Positions 8,550 to 18,383 of a stretch of DNA of 64,000 bases are shown here, piece by piece (position 1 is the stretch's first letter; each line of letters opens with the position of its first letter). Below the pieces are notes generated by a model that ran no database searches, was not told where the DNA came from, and saw only the letters and a program-made list of their open reading frames with translations. The position numbers were made by a program, and so were the translations under genes. The stretch lies in assembly GCA_947625735.1 (NCBI GenBank), contig CANQPL010000009.1, forward strand, positions 20,076 to 84,075, written 5' to 3'. This DNA comes from an uncultured Clostridia bacterium (GTDB taxonomy: Bacteria; Bacillota; Clostridia; Oscillospirales; Ruminococcaceae).

Positions 8550-9188
8550 ATGGATACCAAATATGATATGTATTCCCTTGCTGTAATGGCAGTAGTAATA
8601 TCATTTCTGGGATTTAATCTTGAAAACATCTGGCTGCTTATCACAAAAGGCTATGCCGATAACCGGAATATGCGTCTGCCGTTTCTGCTGGGCTACGGCG
8701 TAATAGTTACGGGAATGTATCTGTTTCTGGGACTACCTGCCGATTTTGCGGACAGAGTTGCCGCAATTTTTCCGGGATTGTCAAAGGTCAGAAGGTCAGC
8801 ATATTTTATTATGGTCTTTATTATCGTCAGCGTAGGGGAGATCGTCTTAGGTACATTTATGGAAAAAACCTGTCATATTGAATACTGGAACTATGAATGG
8901 ATACCCATGCACATCACCAAATACACATCTGTGCCGACAAGCATCGGCTTTGCCATAATAATTACTCTTTTTATGGAGTACTGCTTTGATCCTATCATGA
9001 CAATTATATGTCAGATCCCTTTTCTGAAGCGCAAATACTGGTCAACGCTGCTCATTTCACTGCTGACAGCGGACTGTCTGCACAGCTACCGTGAAATGCG
9101 TCAATCGAAAGGTTTCTACAAGCTGTGGCAGTTCAATATGGAAAGAAAAGAGCAAAACGAGCATCATCTGATGCTTATGAAAAAATAA
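8550..9188 (+). CDS. Multi-TM membrane protein, ABC_trans_CmpB-like family
   Basis: Several TM segments, FMEKTCHIEYWNYEW motif; RBS AAGGAGGAA. Confidence 0.5.
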   Translation: MDTKYDMYSLAVMAVVISFLGFNLENIWLLITKGYADNRNMRLPFLLGYGVIVTGMYLFLGLPADFADRVAAIFPGLSKVRRSAYFIMVFIIVSVGEIVLGTFMEKTCHIEYWNYEWIPMHITKYTSVPTSIGFAIIITLFMEYCFDPIMTIICQIPFLKRKYWSTLLISLLTADCLHSYREMRQSKGFYKLWQFNMERKEQNEHHLMLMKK

Positions 9189-9214
9189 TGAATATTCATC
9201 TTTTCAATATTTTA

Positions 9215-9248
9215 AGCAGACAGATAGCACGATCTGTCTGCTTTTTTT
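9215..9248 (+). terminator. Intrinsic terminator
   Basis: AGCAGACAGAT-agcacg-ATCTGTCTGCT + T run. Confidence 0.85.
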
Positions 9249-9276
9249 ATATCCTGTTTTTATTTAACGCAATTCC

Positions 9277-9708
9277 TTATTTTTTCCCTCCGTATTTTGA
9301 CCTCAGCGCAGAATTTAACCTGTCCGCCTCATGCTTTGAGGAAATAAAAATAACGGTAAAGGTAAACACATAAACAGCTCCCGTAGATATGACCATTGTC
9401 ATGATCCCCTTAATGTCAGAGCCTACCCAGCCGAAGAACCGTCCCAGAGCTGTCATGACTGCACAAAGGGTAATATAATGCAGGAGGATACGCAAATAAT
9501 ATCCCCTCCTCGTCCTTGATTCTCCGCAGAAGAATGCAGTCGTTACCAACGATGTAACAAGGGCGGCACAGGGCATCTGTATCAGCATTTTTGTGCTGAT
9601 ACTGTCAATATCCTCTATAAGCATGACCGCAATGAATACAAATACAATGCCCGTTGTAACAGATGTAAAAAGTTTTATCAGATCTGTAATAAATTTCATT
9701 TTACTCAC
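9277..9708 (-). CDS. DUF3021-like membrane protein
   Basis: Four-TM small protein overlapping the LytTR gene end, the usual LytTR-DUF3021 pairing. Confidence 0.75.
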   Translation of the reverse strand: MSKMKFITDLIKLFTSVTTGIVFVFIAVMLIEDIDSISTKMLIQMPCAALVTSLVTTAFFCGESRTRRGYYLRILLHYITLCAVMTALGRFFGWVGSDIKGIMTMVISTGAVYVFTFTVIFISSKHEADRLNSALRSKYGGKK

Positions 9709-10154
9709 CTCTCAGCGATTCCCAGCTTTTTCTTCAGTTCCGGCACATACTGTCTTGAAATAATAACTCTTTCCTTATTTTTAAGAACAGCTTCAAGCCT
9801 TGAACCGAGTATGGGTGAAATAAGCTCTATCCATGAAATATTTACAATGACCGATTTTGATATACGCTGAAAATCTGTGTATTCAAATCTTTTTTCAAGC
9901 TCGTACAGCTTTTCTTTCACCTCATAAACTTCCTTTTCGCAATATGCAAAGACCCTGTTATCCACCGATTCAAAATAACATATATCCTTTAAAGAGAGCA
10001 GCTTCATCACCTTGTCACTGTAACCCGCAATGCGTGTCACTCCTCTCTGACTGAGGGAACGAATGAGAGACATCAGCTCATCGTCAAGTTCTCTGCACCT
10101 GATGATTATCTCATCTTCTTCGCCGTCATCGGGTGTTTCCAATCTTATTTTCAT
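9705..10154 (-). CDS. LytTR DNA-binding domain protein
   Basis: KDICYFESVDNRVFAYCEKEVYEVKEKLYELEKRF...FQRISKSVIVNISWIELI. Confidence 0.9.
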   Translation of the reverse strand: MKIRLETPDDGEEDEIIIRCRELDDELMSLIRSLSQRGVTRIAGYSDKVMKLLSLKDICYFESVDNRVFAYCEKEVYEVKEKLYELEKRFEYTDFQRISKSVIVNISWIELISPILGSRLEAVLKNKERVIISRQYVPELKKKLGIAER

Positions 10155-10158
10155 AAGA

Positions 10159-11070
10159 CTACTTGTCCTTTCGTTTTATCATGGTTGTGAGTGCCGTTCC
10201 GAGGAGTGAGAAGAATATTCCCGCCGCTGTTACTATGATAACGCATTGTCCCGGCAAAACGCTGTTTCCGAAAGCTTCAAGGCTTATCCCCATAATATTT
10301 TTGTACCGCTCCGCCATTTCAATGGGCGCATCAGCAAAGGTAATATCCGCAGCAGTCCTTGTCATAACATCTCTGAACATTGCCGTAGAATAGATAACGG
10401 GAGTGCAGCTCAGAACATTTGCTACCCCCTGAGAAAGCTGTCCCACAGGGAGATAGATACCGCCCAGAAAGCCCACAAGCGTTCCGATTATCATACCAAG
10501 TCCGCTCCACGCTCCCTCGCTTTTTACAAGAATGGCAGCAGGATACATTACAGCGGAATAGGCAAAGGAATTTACAAGTATCATTCCGAAAAGCCTAATA
10601 TGCTCTGCAAGGGTAAAAGCCTGCATACCCTTTACACACAGATATATTTCCGATACTGCGGCTGTTATCAGGCAGATCATCACAGAGGAGATACAGGCTG
10701 CCAGAATATAGGAAAAGGAAATTACAAAGCGGCTGACAGGAGATGTGCAGATAGAATTTATCTTCCCGCTTGTTTTGTCCTTTATGATCGAGGAAAGGGT
10801 CGTAAGGGTGACCATAACGGCATTTATGGGAATTATCCCTCCGATCGTCCATGCAGTGCATAAAAGCTCTGCGTTTTTTTCATCATTGGAGGTATCATGT
10901 CCGGGCAGCACGGCAAGCAGCTCTGTAACAGCGTCAACATTCGTATCTCCCAGAAAAACGAACATCAGCATAATAATTATAAGCATGGAAAGCATTGACA
11001 TCAGCACTGCGCCCCGCTCACGGAAATACAGCAGCATATTTCTTTTTGTAAGGTAAAAAAGCTCCCACAT
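10159..11070 (-). CDS. ABC transporter permease (ABC-2 type)
   Basis: Six-TM topology, TSGKINSICTSPVSR; start with AGGAGG chosen at MWELFYLTKRNML. Confidence 0.85.
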   Translation of the reverse strand: MWELFYLTKRNMLLYFRERGAVLMSMLSMLIIIMLMFVFLGDTNVDAVTELLAVLPGHDTSNDEKNAELLCTAWTIGGIIPINAVMVTLTTLSSIIKDKTSGKINSICTSPVSRFVISFSYILAACISSVMICLITAAVSEIYLCVKGMQAFTLAEHIRLFGMILVNSFAYSAVMYPAAILVKSEGAWSGLGMIIGTLVGFLGGIYLPVGQLSQGVANVLSCTPVIYSTAMFRDVMTRTAADITFADAPIEMAERYKNIMGISLEAFGNSVLPGQCVIIVTAAGIFFSLLGTALTTMIKRKDK

Positions 11071-11071
11071 A

Positions 11072-11977
11072 TCAGTAATCCTCCTTTGTGATCTCCAGAA
11101 AAACATCGTCAAGTGTTCCGTGTATCACTTCAAAGCTGTCAAATCCTGCGTCAATGCTGTTAAGAATAGCAAGAGCCTCTTTTGCAGAACGGAGCTTTAT
11201 GCTGACGCCATAGCTTTCCTCCGTACAGTCCTTATCCCTAAATTTTTTCATTATCTCCGACTTCTGACTGCTGCCGCAGTAAATTTTCAGTCTGTCAAAG
11301 GCATACGCCGCTTTAAGCTCATGAGGGAGTCCGCAGGCGATAATATGTCCCTTGTTGAGAATAATAATTTTATCCGCTTTAGCCGCCTCCTCCATATAGT
11401 GAGTGGTAAGGAATACGGTAAGCTCTGTTTTCCTTTGCAGCTCCTCAATTGCTTCCCACACCTCACGGCGGGAGGCGGGATCAAGTCCCATTGTGGGTTC
11501 ATCAAGTATAAGTATTTCGGGGGTGTGGATAAGTGCCGCAGCTATCTCGCATTTCCTTTTCTGACCTCCCGAAAGGGTGCTGTACCGCTTATTCAGAATA
11601 TCCCGTGACAAAAATATTTCGCAGAGTTTTGAGAGATCCTTTTCGACAGAGCTTCTGTCCGCACCGTGTATTATACCCCGACAGATGAGATTTTCCTTTA
11701 CCGTCAGCGGGTCGTCAAGCACATTGTTCTGATAAACCACACCTATTTTTTCACGGATATGCCTGCCGTCCTTTTTTGTATCAAATCCGCAAATTTCTAT
11801 TTTTCCCGATGCAGGTTCAAGGAGCGTGGACATCATGTTGATAGTTGTTGATTTTCCTGCGCCGTTTACTCCGAGAAAACCGATAAACTGTCCCCGTTTT
11901 ACCGAAAAAGAAATATTATCCACAGCTTTAAAGCTGCCGTAGGTCTTAGTAACGTTTTCAAGATTTATTGCGTTCAT
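11072..11977 (-). CDS. ABC transporter ATP-binding protein
   Basis: Walker A GVNGAGKST, signature LSGGQKRKCEIA, Walker B EILILDEPTMGLDP. Confidence 0.95.
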   Translation of the reverse strand: MNAINLENVTKTYGSFKAVDNISFSVKRGQFIGFLGVNGAGKSTTINMMSTLLEPASGKIEICGFDTKKDGRHIREKIGVVYQNNVLDDPLTVKENLICRGIIHGADRSSVEKDLSKLCEIFLSRDILNKRYSTLSGGQKRKCEIAAALIHTPEILILDEPTMGLDPASRREVWEAIEELQRKTELTVFLTTHYMEEAAKADKIIILNKGHIIACGLPHELKAAYAFDRLKIYCGSSQKSEIMKKFRDKDCTEESYGVSIKLRSAKEALAILNSIDAGFDSFEVIHGTLDDVFLEITKEDY

Positions 11978-12299
11978 ATGTACCCCTCCTGTACATATCA
12001 TAACACATACAGTCTTTTAAAGTCAATAAAAGATCGGTAAGCTGCATATTTTAAGGGGTAATATGCATTAAATGCCGCTTTTACAGACAGAATAGTATCC
12101 GCTGTCAAAGCTATGGTGATCCCGCTGCAAATCGGCTTTATGAATTTTCTTTCGCTAAATTCCGTAAAACTGTTGACTTCCATGAAATAATCATGTATAA
12201 TAAATAACAGATTGTGAATGCATTTGAATTTCATTTCTGCAAGTCTGCCTGCGTGATCTGCACAGACAGCATAAACGATCGTTATCTGCATGAAAGGAA

Positions 12300-13682
12300 G
12301 TGTTTTGTTTGCAAGAAAATGGGGGACAAACCAAAAGAGAGGGGTTCAGGTCAAGGCTGGGTTTTCTTCTGGTAAGCGCAGGATGTGCCATAGGCATCGG
12401 CAATGTCTGGAAATTTCCGTATGTGGCAGGACAGAACGGAGGAGGACTTTTTGTACTTTTGTACCTTGTGTTCCTTGTTATTATGGGAGCGCCGATCCTG
12501 ACAATGGAGCTTGCGGTTGGCAGAGCCGGACGAAAGAGCGTTGTGGGCGGCTATAAGGCGCTGGAAAAGGAGGGTACAAAATGGCACCTGCACGGCTGGG
12601 TGTGTATGGCGGGCTGTTATCTGCTGATGATGTACTACTCCACTGTTTCGGGCTGGATGCTAAATTATGCAGTCAAATTCGCAATTGGCAGTTTTAACGG
12701 CGTTACGGACAGTGCGGGTGTCGGACAGGTGTTTGAGGAAATGCTGTCCTCTCCCGTCCAGATGCTGGGATTTATGGCTGTTACGGTTGTGGGCGGTATT
12801 CTGGTTTGCAGCATGGGACTGCAAAACGGTATCGAACGCATTACAAAAATCATGATGACAGGTCTGTTGGTGCTGATAATTCTTCTTGCCGTTCACAGCA
12901 TCACACTTCCCGGAGCGGGTGACGGACTGCGCTTCTATCTGCTCCCAAGTCCTGAAAGGGCAGCCGAAACGGGTATCCTGCGGGTGATAGCTGCTGCAAT
13001 GAACCAGAGCTTTTTTACTCTTTCCCTCGGTATCGGCGCTATGGAGATATTCGGCAGCTATATGAGCAGGGACAACACGCTGGGCGGAGAAGCTGTCCGA
13101 ATCTGCGGACTTGACACCTTTGTAGCGATAATGTCGGGACTTATCATCTTTCCCGCCTGCTTCTCCTACAACGTGCAGCCCGATGCAGGTCCCTCGCTTA
13201 TCTTTGTAACGCTGCCCAGCGTATTTATCCATATGCCGGGCGGGCGCATCTGGGGAACGCTGTTCTTTGTATTTATGACCTTTGCAAGCTTTTCTACCAT
13301 AATTGCGGTCTTTGAGAACCTGATCGCAGGGGCAATGGATAATTTCGGTTGGAGCAGGAAAAAATCGTCCCTGATAAATTTTGCCGTACTCCTTATAGCA
13401 AGTATTCCCTGTGCGCTGGGCTATAATCTCTGGTCAGGGGTAAAGCTCATCGGCGGCAGAGATATCCTTGATTCGGAGGATTTTATCGTCAGCAACATTC
13501 TTCTCCCGCTGGGTTCTCTCGTTTTTCTGTTCTTCTGCGTCACAAAGTGGGGCTGGGGCTTTAAAAATTATCTTGATGAAGCCAACACGGGTGACGGTAT
13601 AAAACTGCCTGCGTGGCTTGGCGGCTATTTCAAGTTTGTACTTCCCGTTTTGATCCTTGCAGTATTTGTCCTCGGATTATAA
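12300..13682 (+). CDS. Neurotransmitter:sodium symporter (NSS/SNF) family transporter
   Basis: GCAIGIGNVWKFPYVAGQNGGGLFVLLYL signature; ~12 TM; GTG start. Confidence 0.9.
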   Translation: MFCLQENGGQTKREGFRSRLGFLLVSAGCAIGIGNVWKFPYVAGQNGGGLFVLLYLVFLVIMGAPILTMELAVGRAGRKSVVGGYKALEKEGTKWHLHGWVCMAGCYLLMMYYSTVSGWMLNYAVKFAIGSFNGVTDSAGVGQVFEEMLSSPVQMLGFMAVTVVGGILVCSMGLQNGIERITKIMMTGLLVLIILLAVHSITLPGAGDGLRFYLLPSPERAAETGILRVIAAAMNQSFFTLSLGIGAMEIFGSYMSRDNTLGGEAVRICGLDTFVAIMSGLIIFPACFSYNVQPDAGPSLIFVTLPSVFIHMPGGRIWGTLFFVFMTFASFSTIIAVFENLIAGAMDNFGWSRKKSSLINFAVLLIASIPCALGYNLWSGVKLIGGRDILDSEDFIVSNILLPLGSLVFLFFCVTKWGWGFKNYLDEANTGDGIKLPAWLGGYFKFVLPVLILAVFVLGL

Positions 13683-13718
13683 AGCCGTCACGTAAAAACA
13701 TCGGTACACAAAAACACA

Positions 13719-13768
13719 AAACGCCCTGCTTTCGGAAACAATTACCGAAAGCAGGGCGTTTTTTTTAT
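13719..13768. terminator. Bidirectional intrinsic terminator between convergent genes
   Basis: AAACGCCCTGCTTTCGG-aaacaatta-CCGAAAGCAGGGCGTTTTTTTT. Confidence 0.9.
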
Positions 13769-13790
13769 CATCAGACGACTTTTATCCGAT

Positions 13791-15245
13791 TCATTCCCGC
13801 CGCAGTATCTCGTTCATCGCTGCCAGCACTGCGGATATCTCAAGGGGTTTTGAAATATGTGCATTCATACCCGCCTGACGGCTCTTTTCCTCGTCATCTG
13901 CAAAAGCGTTGGCTGTCATTGCAAAAATGGGTACGGTTGCCGCATCGGGACGATCCATTGCACGTATTTTTTCGGTTGCTTCAAAGCCGTTCATATTCGG
14001 CATCATGATATCCATAAGGATAAGGTCATAATAGCCTGTTTCGCTTGCCTCAAACATTGCGACAGCCTGCTGTCCGTCCTCTGCTTCATCTATCTTAGCG
14101 CCCGTTACCGACCCTAAAAGCTCAGTGGCGATCTCACGGTTAAGCTCGTTATCCTCAGCAAGCAGAATATGTCTGCCCCTGAAATCGTAGCTCTTGCTTT
14201 CCCCGCTGCCGCTGTCTGCGGGACTGTCCGATCTCCATTCTATCATGCGGGAATTATCTGTAACTGTAAAGGGCAGCTCTGCCACAAATTCCGTACCCTT
14301 GCCGTATTCGCTGTTTACGGTAACACTTCCGCCCATAAGCTCGGAAAAATTGCGGACTATAGACAGTCCCAGACCTGTACCGCCGAATTTATGGGTGATC
14401 TCGGCGTTTTCCTGTTCAAATGCTTCAAATATCTTTTCAAGGTTTTCTTCCCTTATTCCCATGCCCGTATCCCTGACCGAAAAGCGCAGCAGAACCCTGT
14501 TCTCCTCATGCCGCAGCTCGCTTATGTCAAGTGTGACACTGCCGCCCTCGGGCGTGAATTTGAAAGCATTGGAGAGAAGATTTGACAGTATCTGATTAAG
14601 ACGCAGAGAATCACCGCCGATAAATTCGTCAATGTTACCCGACAGCGTAATGCCGAAGTTTATCCTTTTCTCCTCTGCCTGCACACTGTAGATATTCTCG
14701 ATATTTTCCAGAAAGTGCCGCAGATCGAAAAGCTCATTTTTAAGCTGTATTTTACCGCTCTCGATCTTTGACATATCCAGCACATCATTTATAAGGGACA
14801 TCAGGTGCTTTGATGAAAGGGACACCTTTTTCAGACAGTCGTCCACCTTAACAGGGTCACCGACATTCTGACGGGCGATCTCAGTCATACCGATGATACC
14901 GTTCATCGGTGTGCGGATCTCGTGGCTCATGCGGCTTAAAAACTCGCTTTTTGCAAGGCTTGCCTGCTCGGCAGTCCTCTGTGCCTTTTCAGCCGATTCT
15001 CTTGCAGCTTCAAGCTGCTTTGAGTGCGCCCGCAGATTCATCATGTAAACAAAGAAAATAGCCAGTATCAGCAGCATTACAGTCGCCATCATGACAATAG
15101 CGTTCCTGTTAAGACGGAGACTCAGGTTTTCGGTCATTTCGTCCACGACTTCATAGGGCACCTCCATGAGCATATACCACTGAGTTCCCTCTATGGGAGC
15201 ATAGTACATACACATATGTGCGCCCGAAGCCTTGAATATCGCCAT
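13791..15245 (-). CDS. Hybrid histidine kinase, kinase + receiver part (continues the ORF at 15284-16009 across a frameshift)
   Basis: [19 protein letters not shown]-box, HATPase motifs (GGTGLGLSI), C-terminal REC ([17 protein letters not shown]). Confidence 0.9.
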   Translation of the reverse strand: MAIFKASGAHMCMYYAPIEGTQWYMLMEVPYEVVDEMTENLSLRLNRNAIVMMATVMLLILAIFFVYMMNLRAHSKQLEAARESAEKAQRTAEQASLAKSEFLSRMSHEIRTPMNGIIGMTEIARQNVGDPVKVDDCLKKVSLSSKHLMSLINDVLDMSKIESGKIQLKNELFDLRHFLENIENIYSVQAEEKRINFGITLSGNIDEFIGGDSLRLNQILSNLLSNAFKFTPEGGSVTLDISELRHEENRVLLRFSVRDTGMGIREENLEKIFEAFEQENAEITHKFGGTGLGLSIVRNFSELMGGSVTVNSEYGKGTEFVAELPFTVTDNSRMIEWRSDSPADSGSGESKSYDFRGRHILLAEDNELNREIATELLGSVTGAKIDEAEDGQQAVAMFEASETGYYDLILMDIMMPNMNGFEATEKIRAMDRPDAATVPIFAMTANAFADDEEKSRQAGMNAHISKPLEISAVLAAMNEILRRE

Positions 15246-15283
15246 GCCCGAGTGACCGTTCTCAAAATCCTGTTCGATCTGAT

Positions 15284-16009
15284 CTACAGAGAAGCCCCGT
15301 CAAATACCGCATATTCTCTGAATTTGGAGATGATATTGCTTCCTCTCGGCAGATCGGAAAAAAAGGTATTATAGACGATAAAGCTGCCGTCCTTTGCTAC
15401 GATGCTTGCATTTGTCTGACCGTCCGCACTGCGCAGAAACAGGTGTTTTCCGATGGAATCCGATGTGAACCCCGCAATAATGGCAATAATATCCGTGTCG
15501 CCAAATCGTATTGGCGTGATCTGAGTACCCAGCACGATCATATTGTTTTCAAGGAAGGTCTCATTATATGAAATCAGCTGATCCTCTCCGTCAAGCAGAC
15601 GGGCAAGAAAGCTGAGCTTAGAGGCTGCGGGGCGCTTGCCGTCCGTGCTGTAATAGAAGCCGTTTTCATCGACAAATGCCATAAACTCAAAGTCATTGTT
15701 CTGCTCCGCATCGCTGATGAACCGTTCAAGCGTCTCTTCACTTTCCAGATCCTCCCCGTTGACACTTTCCGCTACTGCTTTTAGTCCGCTGAACCGCAGA
15801 GAAAGTCCCGATTTGAAGTTTGCCTGAGTAAGATTGGTCATTTCCCGCAGATAAAGGGTGTTCATATTTCCCGTAAATTCCGATGTGATGACCTGCGCCG
15901 CAGTGATAAGCCAGCTTACCAGCAGACATACAAGCAGGATCGCAGGTATCAGTATGATGTAAAAACGCCGATGTGAGATCCTTTTGTTATGATCCTCATT
16001 CATTTTCAC
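15284..16009 (-). CDS. CACHE-like extracellular sensor portion of the same hybrid histidine kinase (frame disrupted)
   Basis: N-terminal TM + periplasmic-type dCACHE-like region; reading continues in another frame as [25 protein letters not shown]. Confidence 0.75.
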   Translation of the reverse strand: MKMNEDHNKRISHRRFYIILIPAILLVCLLVSWLITAAQVITSEFTGNMNTLYLREMTNLTQANFKSGLSLRFSGLKAVAESVNGEDLESEETLERFISDAEQNNDFEFMAFVDENGFYYSTDGKRPAASKLSFLARLLDGEDQLISYNETFLENNMIVLGTQITPIRFGDTDIIAIIAGFTSDSIGKHLFLRSADGQTNASIVAKDGSFIVYNTFFSDLPRGSNIISKFREYAVFDGASL

Positions 16010-17921
16010 TCACCGATACGATCCTTCCTTCTACCTGTGAACCTATCTCTTCATTGTTGTGGTTCAGGAAATATTCCTCCAACGCATCGCAGAAGGTATT
16101 TCCTGTTTCACGGACAAGCCTTACATTTTCGTCCTTGGGGACATCGCTGCTGTAGACGTTGAGCATGGTAAAGCCGTCGCCGTTGTTGTCAAAATATCCG
16201 CTGCTGCCCGCCATATAATCCGTTACCGCAAGAGTGTATACTGCGTTTTCGTCCAGTGGCGAACCGTCAGGAAGTGTCACAGATGCAAGCTGTGCGGGTG
16301 TATCAGCTGTGGGCGGCGTGAAGGAGTAGTGCAGCCCCGAAACATTAAGGAATCTGCCGCCCGGTATTTCGATATCCCGCAGCATGGCGGATAAACCGTT
16401 AGAAAGCATACTTTCTATGACGTCCGCAGTGACCTCAAGGATAACCACCTGATTTTCATATGGGCAGACATAATCCAGATCGTAGCTGTAAATATCGCCC
16501 TCATACAGACTGCCCCGTATAGAGCCGCCGTTTACTGCGGCAAAATCCGCACCTGTCATTTCCCTGACCGCATCGGCAATGAGATTTCCGATCTCAGTTT
16601 CTCCCAGACGAACATTATAGTTTTCCACGATCATATCGTGGTCTATAGTACCGATGGGGGCAGCGGTGCGGCTGCTGTCGTCCTGCATATATTCGTCTAT
16701 TTCCGAAAACGCCGTATCCATGTCTTTCTGACCGCACAGCACAGCATTGCAGCGGTTTCCGAAGTAGCGCATGAAATCATTGGGGATAGAAATGTTGTAG
16801 CTGAACCCGTTTTCAATACAGCTCCTTATCCCGTCAGGAATTATATCCGAAGCGTGAGTATAGTCCACAAGATAGGAATAGGCAGCGCCCTTGTCCTTCA
16901 TAAATGCGTCCTGTCCCTCGGGTGTAGACAGCAGTGAAAGTATTTTCCGACAGGCATCGAGCCGTCCCTCATTGCCCTCTTCGGTAAGCGCCTTATTGAT
17001 ACCGAGAAATGCGGTAGGAGCGGAAACCGTCCATGCATCATTTCCCTCATTGCTGAGCATGGGCAGCATATCAAATTCGTAGCTGCTGTTTTTGCGGATA
17101 CTGTCAAGCATTGTAACACTGTCAAATGCTATCAGCATTTTTCCGCTGCTCATTTTTTCCTGAATGGGTGCGGAGTTGGAGGTAGATGTAAAGGGCAGCG
17201 GATCCATATACGATCTTTCGATGAGTGACAGCGGAAGATCCAGACAAGATTCAAGGGAGCCTTTAAAGGACGCTGTGCCGTTTTTCATGCTGTCAAGCCA
17301 TTTAATGCCGTCTGAAAGTCCGAAAAAGTCGGGTATCCTTGTTGCAATGGCAAATGTGGCTGTGGTTGCAGGCGTACCGTTCACGGCAAAGACAGAGCCG
17401 TTCTCATCTGTCCCGATATGCTCCTGTGCAGCCTGTTCGAGCACTCCGAGCAGCTCGTCCTGTGTGGTGGGGACGGCAAGTCCGTTTTCACGCATGAGCG
17501 TCACATTATAGATATATCCGTAATACTGCGCAGGCAGAGGGATAAAAAGGTTTTTTCCCTCCTGTGAGGTCTTTTGCATAATTCCCGACTGATACGCCGA
17601 TATGTATTCGTCTGCACTCAGGTCCGCAAGGTAGTTGAGTACATCGCCCGTAGCGAGAGTTGATGCCACAATATCGGTGCCGTGACCGTTGCGCAGCCGC
17701 CGTTCTGCTTCGCCGTCAATTGTACCCCCCGCATTTATTTCGATCTGAAGGTCAATGTGGGGATAATTTGTTTCCACCAGTTTTTCCAGAGTAGGAAGAT
17801 CATCGGTGTACATCATTGTAACAACGATCTGTTCATCTTCCGGTGCTTCGGCAGTCTGTGAAGCGCAGCCGCCGAGACAGCAAAGTGCAAGTGTCAGGCA
17901 GATGCCCCTTTTTATTTTCAT
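15996..17921 (-). CDS. Lipoprotein: extracellular solute-binding domain fused to 5'-nucleotidase C-terminal domain
   Basis: Lipobox LGGC; SBP family 1-like body to ~residue 440; then DHDMIVENYNVRLGETEIGNLIADAVREMTGADFAAVNGGSIRGSLYEGDI...YMAGSSGYFDNNGDGF. Confidence 0.85.
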   Translation of the reverse strand: MKIKRGICLTLALCCLGGCASQTAEAPEDEQIVVTMMYTDDLPTLEKLVETNYPHIDLQIEINAGGTIDGEAERRLRNGHGTDIVASTLATGDVLNYLADLSADEYISAYQSGIMQKTSQEGKNLFIPLPAQYYGYIYNVTLMRENGLAVPTTQDELLGVLEQAAQEHIGTDENGSVFAVNGTPATTATFAIATRIPDFFGLSDGIKWLDSMKNGTASFKGSLESCLDLPLSLIERSYMDPLPFTSTSNSAPIQEKMSSGKMLIAFDSVTMLDSIRKNSSYEFDMLPMLSNEGNDAWTVSAPTAFLGINKALTEEGNEGRLDACRKILSLLSTPEGQDAFMKDKGAAYSYLVDYTHASDIIPDGIRSCIENGFSYNISIPNDFMRYFGNRCNAVLCGQKDMDTAFSEIDEYMQDDSSRTAAPIGTIDHDMIVENYNVRLGETEIGNLIADAVREMTGADFAAVNGGSIRGSLYEGDIYSYDLDYVCPYENQVVILEVTADVIESMLSNGLSAMLRDIEIPGGRFLNVSGLHYSFTPPTADTPAQLASVTLPDGSPLDENAVYTLAVTDYMAGSSGYFDNNGDGFTMLNVYSSDVPKDENVRLVRETGNTFCDALEEYFLNHNNEEIGSQVEGRIVSVSENE

Positions 17922-18288
17922 CTTATCACCATTTTTCTTTCTCCTATAGCATGGCGGCAGGCTGCTTTAACAGCATTTACCGCAATTATATTTTACAATA
18001 TTTATTCCGCTTTGTCAATACCCGACAGCGCAAATGCTGCGGTATTATTGCGAATTATAAACAAGCCGCTCCGTTACAAATAATTCTATAAGGATAATGC
18101 ATACATCTGAATTATTTATCGTAAAAGCTGCTCCCGAAAGAACGTATTTTATCATGTAAATTTTACATACTTTATCGGTTTGTTTTTCGATAATCGAATA
18201 TTGTTAATTTTTTAAACATAATAAGTTAATTTTAGGTATTTAATTTCAATGATTTTACACAATTTTACCGATTATTTTGGGAAACTTC

Positions 18289-18317
18289 TTGACTTTTTTG
18301 TATAAAGATGGTACAAT
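18289..18317 (+). promoter_or_regulatory. Sigma-A-type promoter upstream of GH31
   Basis: TTGACT, 17 nt, TACAAT. Confidence 0.7.
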
Positions 18318-18383
18318 GTTAATATGTGAAATGCAGATATGCAAATGCAAAACAACGCAAATTTTGATTACGGGAGGCTGCAT

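Noticed and set aside
10246-10863. 205-aa plus-strand ORF
   Set aside because: Antisense to the ABC permease; low-information translation.
12660-13232. 190-aa minus-strand ORF
   Set aside because: Antisense to the NSS transporter.
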